A stretch of 64,000 nt of DNA from NCBI GenBank assembly GCA_030527795.1, contig JAUNAB010000001.1:196856-260855 (forward strand), in the 5' to 3' direction. Position numbers and translations under genes: made by a program. Of this stretch, positions 10,733 through 21,927 are shown one piece after another. Numbering within the stretch: the first letter of the stretch is position 1; every line of letters begins with the position of its first letter. This DNA comes from Pasteurellaceae bacterium (GTDB taxonomy: Bacteria; Pseudomonadota; Gammaproteobacteria; Enterobacterales; Pasteurellaceae). Under the pieces are notes generated by a model, which ran no database searches, was not told the origin of the DNA, and was given only the letters and a program-made list of their open reading frames with translations.

Positions 10733-11233
10733 ATGATGAATTATATTGATCTTGCGATTATCGCAATTATTGCCTTTTCTATTTTAGTGAGCCTTTTTCG
10801 TGGGTTTACCCGTGAAGTGATGTCGCTTGCTAGCTGGGTGGTGGCGTTTTTAGTGGCGAGCCATTTTTATCCTTACCTTGCGAATTTGCTGACCCAAATT
10901 GATTCCACATATATTCGGAATGGGGTGGCGATCGGTATTTTATTTATTTTAACCTTAATTGTGGGGGCGGTGGTTAATTATACTATTAGCCAATTAGTTG
11001 ATAAAACAGGGCTTTCAGGTACTGACCGCGTGCTAGGTGCCTGTTTTGGTCTATTGCGTGGCGTGTTGATCGTCGCAGCATTATTATTTTTTGTGGATAC
11101 CTTTACCAATTTTAGCCAAAGTGAAATCTGGAAAGCGTCAAAACTTATTCCTCATTTTGGTTTTATTGTTGAGTGGTTTTTTCAACAATTACAAGCTAAT
11201 TCAAGTTTTTTAAATTCAACCCTAAATCAGTAA
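10733..11233 (+). CDS. cvpA: CvpA family membrane protein
   Basis: A 166-residue inner-membrane protein with four hydrophobic segments and the conserved N-terminal region DLAIIAIIAFSILVSLFRGF. In E. coli, CvpA was found through colicin V production and is linked to envelope homeostasis; its biochemical role is unclear. It is the first gene of the PurR-controlled cvpA-purF-ubiX operon, and purF starts 15 bases after its stop. Starts at 10733 or the adjacent ATG at 10736 are both possible. Confidence 0.93.
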   Translation: MMNYIDLAIIAIIAFSILVSLFRGFTREVMSLASWVVAFLVASHFYPYLANLLTQIDSTYIRNGVAIGILFILTLIVGAVVNYTISQLVDKTGLSGTDRVLGACFGLLRGVLIVAALLFFVDTFTNFSQSEIWKASKLIPHFGFIVEWFFQQLQANSSFLNSTLNQ

Positions 11234-11248
11234 AAGAGGATTTTGTTC

Positions 11249-12757
11249 ATGTGTGGTATTGTTGGAATAGTCGGTTATAGCCCTGTCAATCAAGCGATTT
11301 ATGATGCCCTTATGGTGTTGCAACACCGCGGGCAAGATGCTGCGGGTATTGTAACTATTGATGATGAAAATCGTTTCCGCTTGCGTAAAGCCAATGGTCT
11401 GGTTAGCGATGTATTTCAGCAAGTGCATATGTCGCGTTTGGTAGGCAATACAGGGATTGGACATGTGCGTTATCCTACTGCAGGAAGTTCAAGTGTTTCA
11501 GAAGCCCAACCCTTTTATGTTAATTCCCCTTACGGATTAACCCTAGTGCATAATGGCAACTTAACGAATGCCACCGAATTAAAAGAAAAACTATTTACCC
11601 TTGCCCGTCGCCACGTTAATACCAATTCTGATTCCGAAATTTTACTCAATATTCTAGCTTATCATTTAGATTCCGAGCCAATGGTATTAACACCTGAGAA
11701 TATTTTTGATGCAGTGAGAAAAACTAATCAAGATATCCGCGGTGCCTATGCTTGTGTCGCAATGATTATTGGGTTTGGAATGTTGGCATTCCGTGATCCT
11801 AATGGGATTCGTCCATTAGTGTTGGGTAAGCGAGAAGAAAATGGCAAAACCGCGTATATGTTTGCATCAGAAACGGTGGCTCTTGATACTACGGGATTTG
11901 AATATGTGAGAGATATTCAAGCAGGTGAAGCTGTGTATATTACTTTTGATGGGCAACTTTATTCCGCTCAATGTGCGGACAATCCAAAACTTTGCCCTTG
12001 TATTTTTGAATATGTGTATTTTGCTCGCCCTGACTCAACCATTGATGGTGTATCCGTTTATGCGGCTCGTGTACATATGGGCGAAAGATTAGGGCAAAAG
12101 ATTGCACGTGAATGGCAGGATTTGGATATTGACGTGGTGATCCCTGTGCCTGAAACCTCAAATGATATTGCGTTGCGTATTGCTCATCAACTGGGTAAAC
12201 CTTATCGCCAAGGTTTTGTCAAAAATCGTTATGTTGGACGAACATTTATTATGCCGGGGCAAACCCAACGTGTGAGTGCCGTACGCCGTAAACTCAACAC
12301 AATTGCAGCAGAATTTAAAGATAAAAGCGTGTTATTAGTGGATGATTCTATTGTGCGTGGCACGACATCAGAACAAATTGTTGATATGGTTCGTGCTGCT
12401 GGGGCGAAAAAGATTTATTTTGCCTCTGCTGCACCAGAAATTCGCTATCCGAATGTGTATGGTATTGATATGCCAAGCCGTGATGAATTAATTGCTTATA
12501 ATCGTTCTGTTGAACAAATTGCACAGTCTATTGGCGTTGATCGCTTAATTTTCCAAGATTTACAGGATTTAATGGCATCAATCCAACAAGAAAACCCGAA
12601 TATTCAACAATTTGATGCATCCGTGTTCACGGGGGAATATATCACGGGTGACATTGATGAGCATTATTTGGATAATATAGCTCATCAACGCAATGATGGG
12701 GCAAAAGCGAAACGTGAGAAAGATGCGACTAACTTAGAAATTCATAACGAGAGATAA
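11249..12757 (+). CDS. purF: Amidophosphoribosyltransferase
   Basis: Catalyses the first committed step of purine synthesis, PRPP plus glutamine to phosphoribosylamine. The start is set at the ATG giving MCGIVGIVG, because Cys2 must become the N-terminal nucleophile of the glutaminase domain; a TTG six bases upstream would abolish this. A ribosome-binding site AAAGAGGA precedes it. The phosphoribosyltransferase domain has the PRPP loop [14 protein letters not shown]. Length (502 residues) is normal. The TAA stop overlaps the ubiX ATG by one base. Confidence 0.98.
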   Translation: MCGIVGIVGYSPVNQAIYDALMVLQHRGQDAAGIVTIDDENRFRLRKANGLVSDVFQQVHMSRLVGNTGIGHVRYPTAGSSSVSEAQPFYVNSPYGLTLVHNGNLTNATELKEKLFTLARRHVNTNSDSEILLNILAYHLDSEPMVLTPENIFDAVRKTNQDIRGAYACVAMIIGFGMLAFRDPNGIRPLVLGKREENGKTAYMFASETVALDTTGFEYVRDIQAGEAVYITFDGQLYSAQCADNPKLCPCIFEYVYFARPDSTIDGVSVYAARVHMGERLGQKIAREWQDLDIDVVIPVPETSNDIALRIAHQLGKPYRQGFVKNRYVGRTFIMPGQTQRVSAVRRKLNTIAAEFKDKSVLLVDDSIVRGTTSEQIVDMVRAAGAKKIYFASAAPEIRYPNVYGIDMPSRDELIAYNRSVEQIAQSIGVDRLIFQDLQDLMASIQQENPNIQQFDASVFTGEYITGDIDEHYLDNIAHQRNDGAKAKREKDATNLEIHNER

Positions 12758-13347
12758 TGAACACACAACAAAAAAAACGCTTAATTATTGGTATAACAGG
12801 GGCATCGGGTGCCATTTATGCCATTCGTTTACTTGAAATTTTACGCGATATCCCATCAATTGAAACTCATTTAATTATTAGCCAAGCAGCAAAACAGACG
12901 ATTGGGGCGGAAACGCAATATGTTGTACAGCAAGTGCGCGCTTTAGCTGATGTAGTTTATCCCAGTCAAGATATAGGTGCTGCCATTTCATCGGGTTCAT
13001 TTCGCACAATGGGTATGATTGTTGTGCCTTGTTCAATTAAAACCCTATCAGGTATTGCTCATAGTTATACCGATGATTTAATTACGCGTGCAGCCGATGT
13101 GTGTTTAAAAGAGCGCAAACCCTTGACCCTTTGTGTGCGTGAAACCCCGTTACATTTAGGGCATTTACGTTTATTAATCCAAGCGGCAGAAATTGGGGCG
13201 CAAATTTGCCCTTTAATGCCCGCCTTTTATCATCAACCACAAAGTCTTGATGATATGATCAATCAATCGGTTGTACGTTTATTAGATCAATTTGGCATTG
13301 AATTTGAGCAAGAATTATTTCAGCGTTGGGGTGAAAAGAGCAAATAA
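12757..13347 (+). CDS. ubiX: Flavin prenyltransferase UbiX
   Basis: Makes prenylated FMN, the cofactor of the UbiD decarboxylase of ubiquinone synthesis. The 196-residue protein has GITGASGAIYAIRLLE at the N-terminus, the VVPCSIKTLSGIAHSYTD motif and RETPLHLGHL, all characteristic. It is the third gene of the cvpA-purF-ubiX operon and its start overlaps the purF stop. A paired-repeat terminator starts at its own stop codon. Confidence 0.97.
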   Translation: MNTQQKKRLIIGITGASGAIYAIRLLEILRDIPSIETHLIISQAAKQTIGAETQYVVQQVRALADVVYPSQDIGAAISSGSFRTMGMIVVPCSIKTLSGIAHSYTDDLITRAADVCLKERKPLTLCVRETPLHLGHLRLLIQAAEIGAQICPLMPAFYHQPQSLDDMINQSVVRLLDQFGIEFEQELFQRWGEKSK

Positions 13348-13390
13348 AAAACCGCGGTCAAAAAACGTTTGAATTTTTGACCGCGGTTTT
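13347..13390. terminator. Bidirectional paired-repeat terminator
   Basis: AAAACCGCGGTCAAAAA / TTTTTGACCGCGGTTTT inverted pair with a loop of about 10 bases between convergent ubiX and the small lipoprotein gene. Confidence 0.85.
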
Positions 13391-13400
13391 ATTAAACATC

Positions 13401-13565
13401 TTAACGAGGCTGTCCGCCGCCGTTACCTTGTTGCATTCCACCTTGTGGTTGACCTTGCATTTGCCCCTGTTGGCCTTGTGGTCCGCCGTGACCACCCCAG
13501 AATGGACCACAACACGCACTTAATCCTAATGTTGCGACTGCAACGATAGCAATGATTTTTTTCAT
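13401..13565 (-). CDS. Small Gly/Gln-rich lipoprotein
   Basis: A 54-residue open reading frame on the minus strand. It starts MKKIIAIVAVATLGLSACC, a compact lipoprotein signal with lipobox LSAC and the acylated Cys near position 18. The remaining 35 or so residues are almost wholly glycine, glutamine, proline and methionine. A ribosome-binding site (AGGAAA) sits six bases before the ATG, and a terminator follows. No family is recognised. It is probably an exported, disordered small lipoprotein. Confidence 0.75.
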   Translation of the reverse strand: MKKIIAIVAVATLGLSACCGPFWGGHGGPQGQQGQMQGQPQGGMQQGNGGGQPR

Positions 13566-13755
13566 AATATTTCCTATTAATTTTGAGTATTCTCATTTAA
13601 CGAGAGTATATAGTATAACACTAATATTAGCATTGATAAGAAATTATATTGATTTTCTGCATTTAAGAAGTAAAAATGAGAAAAAATCTTGATTATTCAA
13701 ATAAAAAGGCAGAGAATCGTACTAATTTTATTCAGTACAACTCAAGGAGAATAGT

Positions 13756-14106
13756 ATGGCGTTAGGCTGGTACGAATTAAAACTTGCTCACGACGGGCAA
13801 TTTATGTTTAATCTAAAAGCGGCAAATAGCCAAGTCATTTTAACCAGCGAACTTTATCGCTCACGGGCTGCAGCTGAAAATGGTATTGCGTCGGTGCAAA
13901 AGAATGGCATTGATGAAGCGAATTTTGAATATCGTGTGACAAAATCAGAACAAGCTCAACCTTACTTTATTTTGAAAGCGAAAAATCACCAAGAGATTGG
14001 ACGTAGCCAATATTATTCATCACAAGAAGCAGCAAAAAATGGTGTGCATTCTGTAATGAATAATGCGGCGACAACCGTCATTAAGGATAAAACGCAAGAA
14101 GCGTAA
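13756..14106 (+). CDS. YegP-like DUF1508 tandem-repeat protein
   Basis: A 116-residue soluble protein made of two copies of the DUF1508/UPF0339 unit. In repeat 1, FMFNLKAANSQVILTSELY is followed by AAAENGIASVQKN; in repeat 2, YFILKAKNHQEIGRSQYY is followed by EAAKNGVHSVMNN. Each copy ends with the family's NGI/NGV-SV signature. Biochemical function is unknown. A strong AAGGAGA ribosome-binding site precedes the ATG. It appears monocistronic, with its own terminator at 14134. Confidence 0.85.
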   Translation: MALGWYELKLAHDGQFMFNLKAANSQVILTSELYRSRAAAENGIASVQKNGIDEANFEYRVTKSEQAQPYFILKAKNHQEIGRSQYYSSQEAAKNGVHSVMNNAATTVIKDKTQEA

Positions 14107-14133
14107 TCTGCGTTAATAAGGACAGGAATGGAT

Positions 14134-14161
14134 AAGGCAATCAGTATGATTGCCTTTCTTT
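14134..14161 (+). terminator. Intrinsic terminator after YegP-like gene
   Basis: Ten-base perfect stem AAGGCAATCA / TGATTGCCTT with a three-base loop, followed by TCTTTTTCT. Confidence 0.85.
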
Positions 14162-14279
14162 TTCTAAAATTTGCACAAAACCGCGATCTAAAAAGCGAAA
14201 ATTTTTTAAACTAGCAATAAAAGCGTGATTTTTTAACGGCTTAGTATTATTATTAGGGCGATTTTAAGTGATTATTTAA

Positions 14280-15284
<1,005 letters not shown>

Positions 15285-15313
15285 TTAGCTAGATTAAGAA
15301 ATAGAGATAAAAG

Positions 15314-17701
15314 ATGAAATTTAATGAATTATGGGTTCGTGAATGGGTCAATCCAGCCATTAGTACAGAACAATTATGCGAACAGATCACAATGCTAGGT
15401 TTGGAAGTGGATGATGTTGAGCCCGTAGCGGGAGCATTTTCGGGCGTAGTTGTTGGTGAAGTTGTAGAATGTGCACAACATCCCGATGCGAATAAATTGC
15501 GAGTGACTAAAGTTAGCGTTGGTGGCGAGCAATTGCTTGATATCGTTTGCGGAGCGCCAAATTGCCGTCAGGGGTTAAAAGTTGCTTGTGCAGTTGAAGG
15601 TGCAGTATTACCAGGTGATTTTAAAATTAAAAAAACTAAACTCCGCGGTCAGCCATCGGAAGGTATGCTTTGCTCATTCTCCGAATTAGGTATTGACGAT
15701 GATCATAATGGCATCATTGAATTGCCTGTTGATGCACCAATCGCAATGGATTTGCGTCAATATTTGCAATTAGACGATCAGGCTATTGAAATTAGTTTAA
15801 CTCCTAATCGAGCAGATTGCTTAAGTATTTTAGGTGTTGCACGTGAAATTGGCGTAGTTAATCAGACGCCTGTCGCTCAGTTAAATATTGAGCCTATTCC
15901 TGCAACAATTAATGAAAAAGTGCAGGTACAACTTGATGCACCGCAGGCTTGTCCACGTTATCTTGCTAGAGTGATAAAAAACATTAATGTTAACGCTACA
16001 ACACCTATTTGGATGAAAGAAAAACTACGTCGTTGTGGTTTACGTTCGATTGATCCCGTTGTTGATATTACCAATTTTATTTTGCTTGAACTTGGTCAAC
16101 CGATGCATGCATTTGATTTATCGAATGTTGAGCAACCTATTCAAGTCAGAATGGCAAAAGATGGCGAATCTTTAGTTCTACTGGATGGGAATACGGTTAA
16201 GTTACAATCAAATACCTTAATTATCGCGGATAAAAATAAACCTTTAGCGATGGCTGGTATTTTTGGCGGTCAAGAAAGCGGTGTCAATGCACATACAAAA
16301 GATGTCATTTTAGAATCGGCATTTTTTGCACCGTTGGCAATTACGGGGCGTGCGCGTCAATATGGTTTACATACTGATAGTTCCCATCGTTTTGAGCGTG
16401 GTGTTGATTTTGAATTACAACGTGTGGCAATGGAACGAGCAACTGTATTACTGCTTGAAATTTGTGGTGGCGAAGCGGGCGAAATTTGTGAAATCAAAGA
16501 TGATGCATTTCTGCCAACAACCAAACAAGTTTCGTTACGTCGTAACAAATTAGACAGTTTGCTAGGACATCACATTCCTACTGAAATTGTGACTGACATA
16601 TTCCAACGTTTAGGTTTTACGGTTAATTATGATAATGATATTTGGACTGTTGTATCTCCAAGTTGGCGCTTTGATATTGAAATTGAAGAAGATTTGATTG
16701 AAGAAGTGGCACGTATTTATGGTTATAACAGTATTCCAAATAATGCACCATTGGCACATTTAACAATGCGTAAGCATCGTGAAGCAGATCTTGAACTTTC
16801 TCGTTTGAAAAATGCATTAATTAGCAATGATTTTTATGAAGCTATTACTTATAGCTTTGTAGATCCTAAAATCCAAACATTGTTACATCCAAATCAACCT
16901 GCATTGATTCTACCGAATCCAATTTCAACGGAAATGTCCGCAATGCGTTTGTCGTTATTAACGGGTCTGTTAGGTGCGGTAGTCTATAACCAAAATCGCC
17001 AACAAAACCGAATTCGCTTATTTGAAACGGGTTTACGTTTTGTGCCAGACGCTTCAGCAGAGTTTGGTGTTCGTCAAGAAATGGTTTTTGGTGCAGTGAT
17101 GACGGGCGTACGTTTTGATGAACATTGGAATAGCAAAACGGAGCAGTCTGATTTCTTTGATTTAAAAGGCTATTTAGAAAATTTATTAGGATTAACTAAA
17201 GTAGCAAAAGAGGTAAAATTTGTTGCTAAAGACTTACCTGCGTTTCATCCAGGGCAATCAGCAAGTATTGAACTCAACGGCGAGCAAATTGGCTTTATCG
17301 GTCAAATTCATCCAACTATTGCCCAAAAATTAGGTTTAAATAGTAAAACCTTTGCTTGTGAAATCTTAGTAGATAAAATTGCTGAACGCCAAGTTACCAA
17401 TGCCAAAGAGATTTCAAAATTTCCAGCTAACCGCCGTGATTTAGCTTTAGTGGTGGCTGATAATGTCGCTGCGGAAGATATTCTTGAAGTATGTCGTCAA
17501 TATTCAAGTGACAAGGTCACAAGTGTTAATTTATTTGATGTATATCAAGGACAAGGAGTGCCAGAAGGGCATAAAAGCTTAGCAATAAGTTTAGTTATTC
17601 AAGATAACGAGAAAACCCTGAGTGATGAAGATATCAACGCAGTAATTTCTGTAGTATTAACCGAATTAAAACAACGTTTTAATGCTTACTTGAGAGATTA
17701 A
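15314..17701 (+). CDS. pheT: Phenylalanyl-tRNA synthetase beta subunit
   Basis: The 795-residue beta subunit carries, in order, the EMAP-like tRNA-binding domain (residues about 40-150, with [16 protein letters not shown]), the B3/B4 editing domain that removes mischarged Tyr, the B5 domain, a catalytically inactive synthetase-like core, and a C-terminal anticodon-binding fold ([15 protein letters not shown]). ihfA follows four bases after the stop, the standard gammaproteobacterial pheST-ihfA order. Confidence 0.98.
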   Translation: MKFNELWVREWVNPAISTEQLCEQITMLGLEVDDVEPVAGAFSGVVVGEVVECAQHPDANKLRVTKVSVGGEQLLDIVCGAPNCRQGLKVACAVEGAVLPGDFKIKKTKLRGQPSEGMLCSFSELGIDDDHNGIIELPVDAPIAMDLRQYLQLDDQAIEISLTPNRADCLSILGVAREIGVVNQTPVAQLNIEPIPATINEKVQVQLDAPQACPRYLARVIKNINVNATTPIWMKEKLRRCGLRSIDPVVDITNFILLELGQPMHAFDLSNVEQPIQVRMAKDGESLVLLDGNTVKLQSNTLIIADKNKPLAMAGIFGGQESGVNAHTKDVILESAFFAPLAITGRARQYGLHTDSSHRFERGVDFELQRVAMERATVLLLEICGGEAGEICEIKDDAFLPTTKQVSLRRNKLDSLLGHHIPTEIVTDIFQRLGFTVNYDNDIWTVVSPSWRFDIEIEEDLIEEVARIYGYNSIPNNAPLAHLTMRKHREADLELSRLKNALISNDFYEAITYSFVDPKIQTLLHPNQPALILPNPISTEMSAMRLSLLTGLLGAVVYNQNRQQNRIRLFETGLRFVPDASAEFGVRQEMVFGAVMTGVRFDEHWNSKTEQSDFFDLKGYLENLLGLTKVAKEVKFVAKDLPAFHPGQSASIELNGEQIGFIGQIHPTIAQKLGLNSKTFACEILVDKIAERQVTNAKEISKFPANRRDLALVVADNVAAEDILEVCRQYSSDKVTSVNLFDVYQGQGVPEGHKSLAISLVIQDNEKTLSDEDINAVISVVLTELKQRFNAYLRD

Positions 17702-17705
17702 ACTT

Positions 17706-18002
17706 ATGACTCTAACGAAAGTTGAATTAGCAAATAGCCTGATTGAAAAACAAGGGCTAAACAAAAACGATGCAAAAAGTATCGTGGAAGACTTTTTTGA
17801 ACAAATTCGTGTTGCTTTAGAGCAGGGAGATGATGTCAAATTGTCAGGTTTTGGTAATTTTGAACTACGTGAAAAATCGGCAAGACCAGGACGTAATCCA
17901 AAGACACAAGAGAGTGTGCCTGTATCGGCTCGCCGTGTTGTTGTGTTCCGTCCTGGACAGAAATTACGTACTCGAGTAGAGAAAGCGAAATCAAAGGGGT
18001 AA
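17706..18002 (+). CDS. ihfA: Integration host factor alpha subunit
   Basis: A 98-residue DNA-bending protein that pairs with IhfB. The N-terminus [14 protein letters not shown], the body [17 protein letters not shown] and the DNA-intercalating beta arm RPGRNPKT with its conserved proline identify it. The four-base gap from pheT suggests coupled expression. IHF assists recombination, replication initiation and many promoters. Confidence 0.97.
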   Translation: MTLTKVELANSLIEKQGLNKNDAKSIVEDFFEQIRVALEQGDDVKLSGFGNFELREKSARPGRNPKTQESVPVSARRVVVFRPGQKLRTRVEKAKSKG

Positions 18003-18044
18003 TGGAGTGAAAATTGCTTATTGAAAGGCAGTTTTAGGTAAGAT

Positions 18045-18554
18045 ATGCGTTTTAATATAAAACTAACGGTATTTGCGATCTTATTAGGGTTGTTATCTGC
18101 TTGCTCAAGCAATAGTCAGCAGAAGGGGGGACGCAAAGGAGGGCATTATGGCATTAATTATAAAGGTCAAATTAATGATTCTATTATGGCGATTACCTTA
18201 TTAAGCGAACAGCAACATAGCTGGGCTGGCGTGCCTTATGTGCTTGGCGGTAATTCTCGTGATGGTGCGGATTGTTCTGGGTTTGTGCAAACCACATTTC
18301 TTGAGCGATTTAATATAGAATTACCACGAATGACCGTTGATCAAGTCAAGGAAGGCAAATTTGTTGACAAAGAGGATATTCAAACAGGTGATTTAGTCTT
18401 CTTTAAAACAGGACGTGGGCCAAATGGTTACCATGTTGGGATTTATGTGAAAGAAGATAAGTTCTTGCATGCATCAACGAAAGGTGGCGTCATTTATTCT
18501 TCATTAGAAAGCCCATTTTGGAAACGAACCTATTGGCAAGCTAGACGAATTTAG
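18045..18554 (+). CDS. nlpC: NlpC/P60 family lipoprotein peptidase
   Basis: A 169-residue outer-membrane-type lipoprotein with a signal peptide and lipobox LSAC (Cys near residue 20). The NlpC/P60 cysteine peptidase domain shows the catalytic Cys in GADCSGFVQ, His in YHVGIYV and a third polar residue in FLHAST. Such enzymes cut gamma-D-glutamyl-diaminopimelate bonds in peptidoglycan peptides. It follows ihfA by 42 bases, as in Haemophilus, and probably belongs to the same transcript. Confidence 0.93.
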   Translation: MRFNIKLTVFAILLGLLSACSSNSQQKGGRKGGHYGINYKGQINDSIMAITLLSEQQHSWAGVPYVLGGNSRDGADCSGFVQTTFLERFNIELPRMTVDQVKEGKFVDKEDIQTGDLVFFKTGRGPNGYHVGIYVKEDKFLHASTKGGVIYSSLESPFWKRTYWQARRI

Positions 18555-18587
18555 TCATTAAGAAAGCAATAAATCCATGGAAAAATA

Positions 18588-18608
18588 AGTCCGCGGATTT
18601 ATTTTCTG
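18588..18608. repeat. Near-palindrome around CCGCGG
   Basis: AATAAGTCCGCGGATTTATT is a near-perfect palindrome centred on the same CCGCGG core as the window-wide repeat but lacking the TCAAAA arm. Its function is unclear. Confidence 0.4.
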
Positions 18609-18675
18609 AAGCTAAATAGATGAGATTGGTTTTTAGTTGTAATACATTAAGTTAAGATTAGTATATTCTGGCTTT

Positions 18676-18717
18676 ACCGCGGTCTAAAAAACGTGTAAAT
18701 TTTTAACCGCGGTTTTT
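18676..18717. terminator. Bidirectional paired-repeat terminator
   Basis: ACCGCGGTCTAAAAA / TTTTTAACCGCGGTTTTT inverted pair (one-base bulge) between convergent nlpC and uspE. Confidence 0.8.
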
Positions 18718-18722
18718 GCGAA

Positions 18723-19652
18723 CTAATTTTCTGTTTTAGGCGGTTTGATAGCAAGCAGATTACATTTTAAATGACTTATCACGTGTTCTGCCGTATTGCC
18801 TAATAACGCAGCGGACAAACCTGTTCGCCCTACCGTGCCTAAGACGACTAATTCAGCTTGTAATTCTTTTGCTACTTCTGGAATCACTTCTTCGGGGAAA
18901 CCTTCTCGCACGTGAGTGTGATCTTCATCAATACCAAATTGTTGACGCAAGGCTTTCATATTGACTAACTGTTGTCCACGCACGCTATTGGTGTAATCAC
19001 TGGTATGAAATTCAGCTAATTCAATCGCCATATTAATTGGCGTTGGCGGATAAGCACTGACCAAATGGATATTACCGCGTTCTAAACTATCGGCTAAATC
19101 AATGCCTAAAGACACGAGAATGTGGTTAAATTCGTTATGATAATCCACATCACCTGACACATTAACAGCGACCAAAATTCGGCGTTGATGTTTCCAATCA
19201 CCATCACGTACCATTAGCATTGGGGTATCGCATTTGCGCAATAATTGCCAATCCATTGGAGTAAAAATTAAGGAGGTGATACTTTCTTGTTCTTTGGTGT
19301 ATTTCACCACTAGATCATAATTCTTTTGTGCTAATTCTTGGCAGATAGCATCGGCTTCGTTACTATTCCAAACAACGACAGAATTATAATGGATTTGCGG
19401 ATGGGCATATTTCTCTATGTAAGGTTGAATATCCAGTAGGCGTTGTTCTATAACCTTTTGGTGCATCTCTGAACGTTCTTCTGAAGATAGCAAGGCTGAC
19501 ATTTCATAAGATAAATCGTAGGTTGCTAAGAATAGCGTAATGTTAACAATATTCTCATTTTTTTGTTCTTGTACCAAACGAACCGCACGAGCCAATGCAT
19601 ATTGTTTATCGTTTTCAGGATTAAGTACAACTAAAATATTATTAAATTTCAT
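18723..19652 (-). CDS. uspE: Tandem universal stress protein UspE
   Basis: A 309-residue protein made of two Usp domains (about 1-150 and 155-305). The second domain carries the nucleotide-binding glycine motif GTVGRTGLSAALLGNTAEHVI. UspE proteins are cytoplasmic and help survival under stress, adhesion and motility in E. coli. It starts 38 bases downstream of fnr with a strong GGAGG ribosome-binding site, the conserved fnr-uspE pairing. Confidence 0.95.
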   Translation of the reverse strand: MKFNNILVVLNPENDKQYALARAVRLVQEQKNENIVNITLFLATYDLSYEMSALLSSEERSEMHQKVIEQRLLDIQPYIEKYAHPQIHYNSVVVWNSNEADAICQELAQKNYDLVVKYTKEQESITSLIFTPMDWQLLRKCDTPMLMVRDGDWKHQRRILVAVNVSGDVDYHNEFNHILVSLGIDLADSLERGNIHLVSAYPPTPINMAIELAEFHTSDYTNSVRGQQLVNMKALRQQFGIDEDHTHVREGFPEEVIPEVAKELQAELVVLGTVGRTGLSAALLGNTAEHVISHLKCNLLAIKPPKTEN

Positions 19653-19690
19653 ACAACCTCCATAATTTTATGAATTTAGATCAATATACT

Positions 19691-20467
19691 TTATTTTTCG
19701 GTCAATTTGATTGATGTTTTCGCTGAACCAGAAAGCTCAATTAATGCAGACATATCATTAATTGTAATATATTTTCCTTGCACTGACAGCATTCCTGTTT
19801 TTTGAAAACGCCCAAGCAAACGGCTAATCGTTTCAACGGTTAAGCCTAAATAATTACCAATGTCGCCACGTGTCATCGTTAAACGAAATTCACGTGCGGA
19901 GAAACCACGAGCAGAGTAACGACGTGAAAGGTTATGGATAAATGCGGCTAAACGTTCTTCTGCATTCATTTTTGAAAGCAATAAAATCATTTCTTGATCA
20001 CTTTTAATTTCATTACTCATTAAACGCATAATTTGTTGGCGTAATTTCGGCATTTTACCCGATAAATCATCGAGTACATCAAATGGAATCTCACAGACCA
20101 TCGCGGTTTCAAGTGCTTGTGCAAAACTGGGGTGCTGCATTTCCATAATTGCATCAAATCCCACTAAATCACCTGGTAAATGAAACGCGGTAATTTGTTC
20201 TTCCCCTGTTTCACTAATGGTATAAGTTTTAAAGGTGCCTGAACGAATGGCGTAAATAGAAGTGAGCATATCGCCAGCTTTAAACAAAATTTGTGATTTT
20301 TGGATAGGCTTTTTACGCTCAATAATGTTATCAAGTTGATCTAATTCGTGCTCGTTGAGTGTAAATGGGATACAAAGCTGACTAATACTACAATCTTGAC
20401 AATGAATCGCACACCCACCTGATTGAACACGACGTCCAAATTTGGTATCCGTAGTTAAAATATTCAT
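19691..20467 (-). CDS. fnr: FNR oxygen-sensing transcriptional regulator
   Basis: A 258-residue CRP/FNR regulator that binds a [4Fe-4S] cluster and activates anaerobic genes. The N-terminal cluster [16 protein letters not shown] supplies C19, C23, C26 and C32, and the remaining ligand is in MVCEIP (about C125). The pattern is that of E. coli FNR shifted by three residues. The recognition helix reads [11 protein letters not shown], with the Glu and Arg that contact TTGAT half-sites. Upstream DNA is very AT-rich; I did not find a clear FNR box. Confidence 0.98.
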   Translation of the reverse strand: MNILTTDTKFGRRVQSGGCAIHCQDCSISQLCIPFTLNEHELDQLDNIIERKKPIQKSQILFKAGDMLTSIYAIRSGTFKTYTISETGEEQITAFHLPGDLVGFDAIMEMQHPSFAQALETAMVCEIPFDVLDDLSGKMPKLRQQIMRLMSNEIKSDQEMILLLSKMNAEERLAAFIHNLSRRYSARGFSAREFRLTMTRGDIGNYLGLTVETISRLLGRFQKTGMLSVQGKYITINDMSALIELSGSAKTSIKLTEK

Positions 20468-20646
20468 TTCGTCCTAAAATGTCTAATGTTTATAATATGT
20501 TATAGTTGTTTTTACTTAAAAATCCAATTGGTTTTAATAATTAAAAACATCAATAAAACGAATGTATTTAAAGAGTTATAAATATATTAACATAAAATAT
20601 ACTGGCTTAATATAAAAAAGATTGTGATTATTTCATTTTCTAATGT

Positions 20647-20690
20647 AAAACCGCGGTCAAAAAAACGATTAAATTTTTGACCGCGGTTTA
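20647..20690 (-). terminator. Paired-repeat terminator after dedA-family gene
   Basis: AAAACCGCGGTCAAAAA / TTTTTGACCGCGGTTT inverted pair, 27 bases beyond the DedA stop codon on the minus strand. Confidence 0.8.
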
Positions 20691-20716
20691 TATTTTATTA
20701 AAATGTTAAAATATTG

Positions 20717-21322
20717 TTATAATTTTTTTTGTTTTTTACTTTTATAAATTTTCCAACCTACAAATAACACTACAATAGCTAAAATAGCATAGATACCCAT
20801 TTGCCCTTTATGTACTTGTTCTTTTAACCAGTGAATATTATGTGCACCGTGATAACCTAAATAAACCCAAATAGGCACAGAAATAATCGCGGCGAGAAAG
20901 TCGAGTAGAACGAATCTCATATAGCTGACACGACGTGTAATCCCTGAAACCATATAAATTGGCGCACGTAATCCTGGTAAAAAGCGAGCAATAAATAAAA
21001 CACGGTTACCATATTGATCAAACTTTGCACGTACCATTCGCAAGCGTTTTAAGGTTAAAATTTTGCGGATAGGGCGGAAACGTAAAATTTTGACACCATA
21101 AATACGTCCGAGCCAATACATAGTACTATCCCCAGCAAGTACACCGATTAAACTGACAACTAACATTAAATGAACGTTAACATCATCATTTAACCCCGCA
21201 ATGATGCCACCAGAAACGAGCGTAATGTCTTCGGGAATCGGCACACCAAACCCACAAATAATCAATACAAAAAGCACAGCCCAATAGCCGTAATCTGTAA
21301 AAAAACTAATCAAAAACTCCAT
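20717..21322 (-). CDS. DedA family membrane protein
   Basis: A 201-residue inner-membrane protein of the DedA/SNARE-associated family. Conserved elements are CGFGVPIPEDITLVSGG, the amphipathic region FDQYGNRVLFIARFLPGLRAPIY, and GDSTMYWLGR. DedA proteins are needed for membrane-potential homeostasis and have been proposed to flip polyprenyl- or phospholipid. The ATG at 21322 is preferred to a TTG ten codons upstream because AGGAATAGGA precedes it. The C-terminus is lysine-rich, as expected for the cytoplasmic side. Confidence 0.9.
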   Translation of the reverse strand: MEFLISFFTDYGYWAVLFVLIICGFGVPIPEDITLVSGGIIAGLNDDVNVHLMLVVSLIGVLAGDSTMYWLGRIYGVKILRFRPIRKILTLKRLRMVRAKFDQYGNRVLFIARFLPGLRAPIYMVSGITRRVSYMRFVLLDFLAAIISVPIWVYLGYHGAHNIHWLKEQVHKGQMGIYAILAIVVLFVGWKIYKSKKQKKL

Positions 21323-21412
21323 TCCTATTCCTATGGATGAGGGATAAATCAACTTGTGTATTTTGCCTGTTTTACAGTGAAATTGCTAGAATAATCGTCT
21401 TCAATATAAAAG

Positions 21413-21436
21413 AAAGACCGAGTAAACTCGGTCTTT
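21413..21436 (-). terminator. Intrinsic terminator after msrAB-thioredoxin operon
   Basis: Ten-base perfect stem AAAGACCGAG / CTCGGTCTTT with a four-base loop, six bases beyond the stop of the thioredoxin-like gene on the minus strand. Confidence 0.85.
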
Positions 21437-21441
21437 GATGA

Positions 21442-21918
21442 TTAGGGTTTCATTGCTTGTATGATTTGTTCGTTAGTTAGATGTCCAGCAATCGTTTCTT
21501 TTAACTGCAAATTTTTATCTACAATCAAACTAGACGGGTAGCCTTGTACATTGGCTCGTTTCAACAGTTCGCCTTTTTCATCCAATAACACAACAATATG
21601 TTTATAATCTAACCCTTTATACCACTCAATGAATTTATCTGTTGGTTTTTCATTCTGATGACTTGGTGAAACAACTGTCAATATAGTAAAACCTTTGGCT
21701 TTATCCGCACTCAATGTGTTGATATCATACAAACCAGCTAAACAAATAGGGCACCAAGATGCCCACATCTTAATATAAATGGGTTTTCCCTTATATTGTT
21801 CTAAGGTAACTTGGTGATTATTGATATCTTTTAATTCAATATCATTTAAATGAATATCCATAGCTGAAGCTCCAATATTAAAGAATAATGCGAGTAGAGT
21901 AATAATAACTTTCTTCAT
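21442..21918 (-). CDS. Periplasmic TlpA-like thioredoxin, probable MsrAB reductant
   Basis: A 158-residue exported thioredoxin-like protein. The signal peptide is MKKVIITLLALFFNIGASA. The redox motif WASWCPIC gives C56 and C59, and the cis-proline region reads VQGYPSSLIVD. It starts ten bases after msrAB. In Neisseria PilB the same three functions (thioredoxin, MsrA, MsrB) are fused in one protein, with the thioredoxin domain regenerating the reductases. That role is inferred here from order and fold. No ccdA or dsbD gene is present in the operon to supply electrons. Confidence 0.88.
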   Translation of the reverse strand: MKKVIITLLALFFNIGASAMDIHLNDIELKDINNHQVTLEQYKGKPIYIKMWASWCPICLAGLYDINTLSADKAKGFTILTVVSPSHQNEKPTDKFIEWYKGLDYKHIVVLLDEKGELLKRANVQGYPSSLIVDKNLQLKETIAGHLTNEQIIQAMKP

Positions 21919-21927
21919 TCTATTTCC

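Noticed and set aside
11222..11464. Minus-strand frame over the start of purF
   Set aside because: It is antisense to conserved purF sequence, with no ribosome-binding site or recognised protein.
17666..18112. 148-codon minus-strand frame across ihfA
   Set aside because: It is the complement of well-conserved ihfA and nlpC coding sequence, so it is a shadow frame.
20468..20646. FNR box in the fnr promoter
   Set aside because: The AT-rich sequence has half-site-like pieces, but no TTGAT-N4-ATCAA at an acceptable match.
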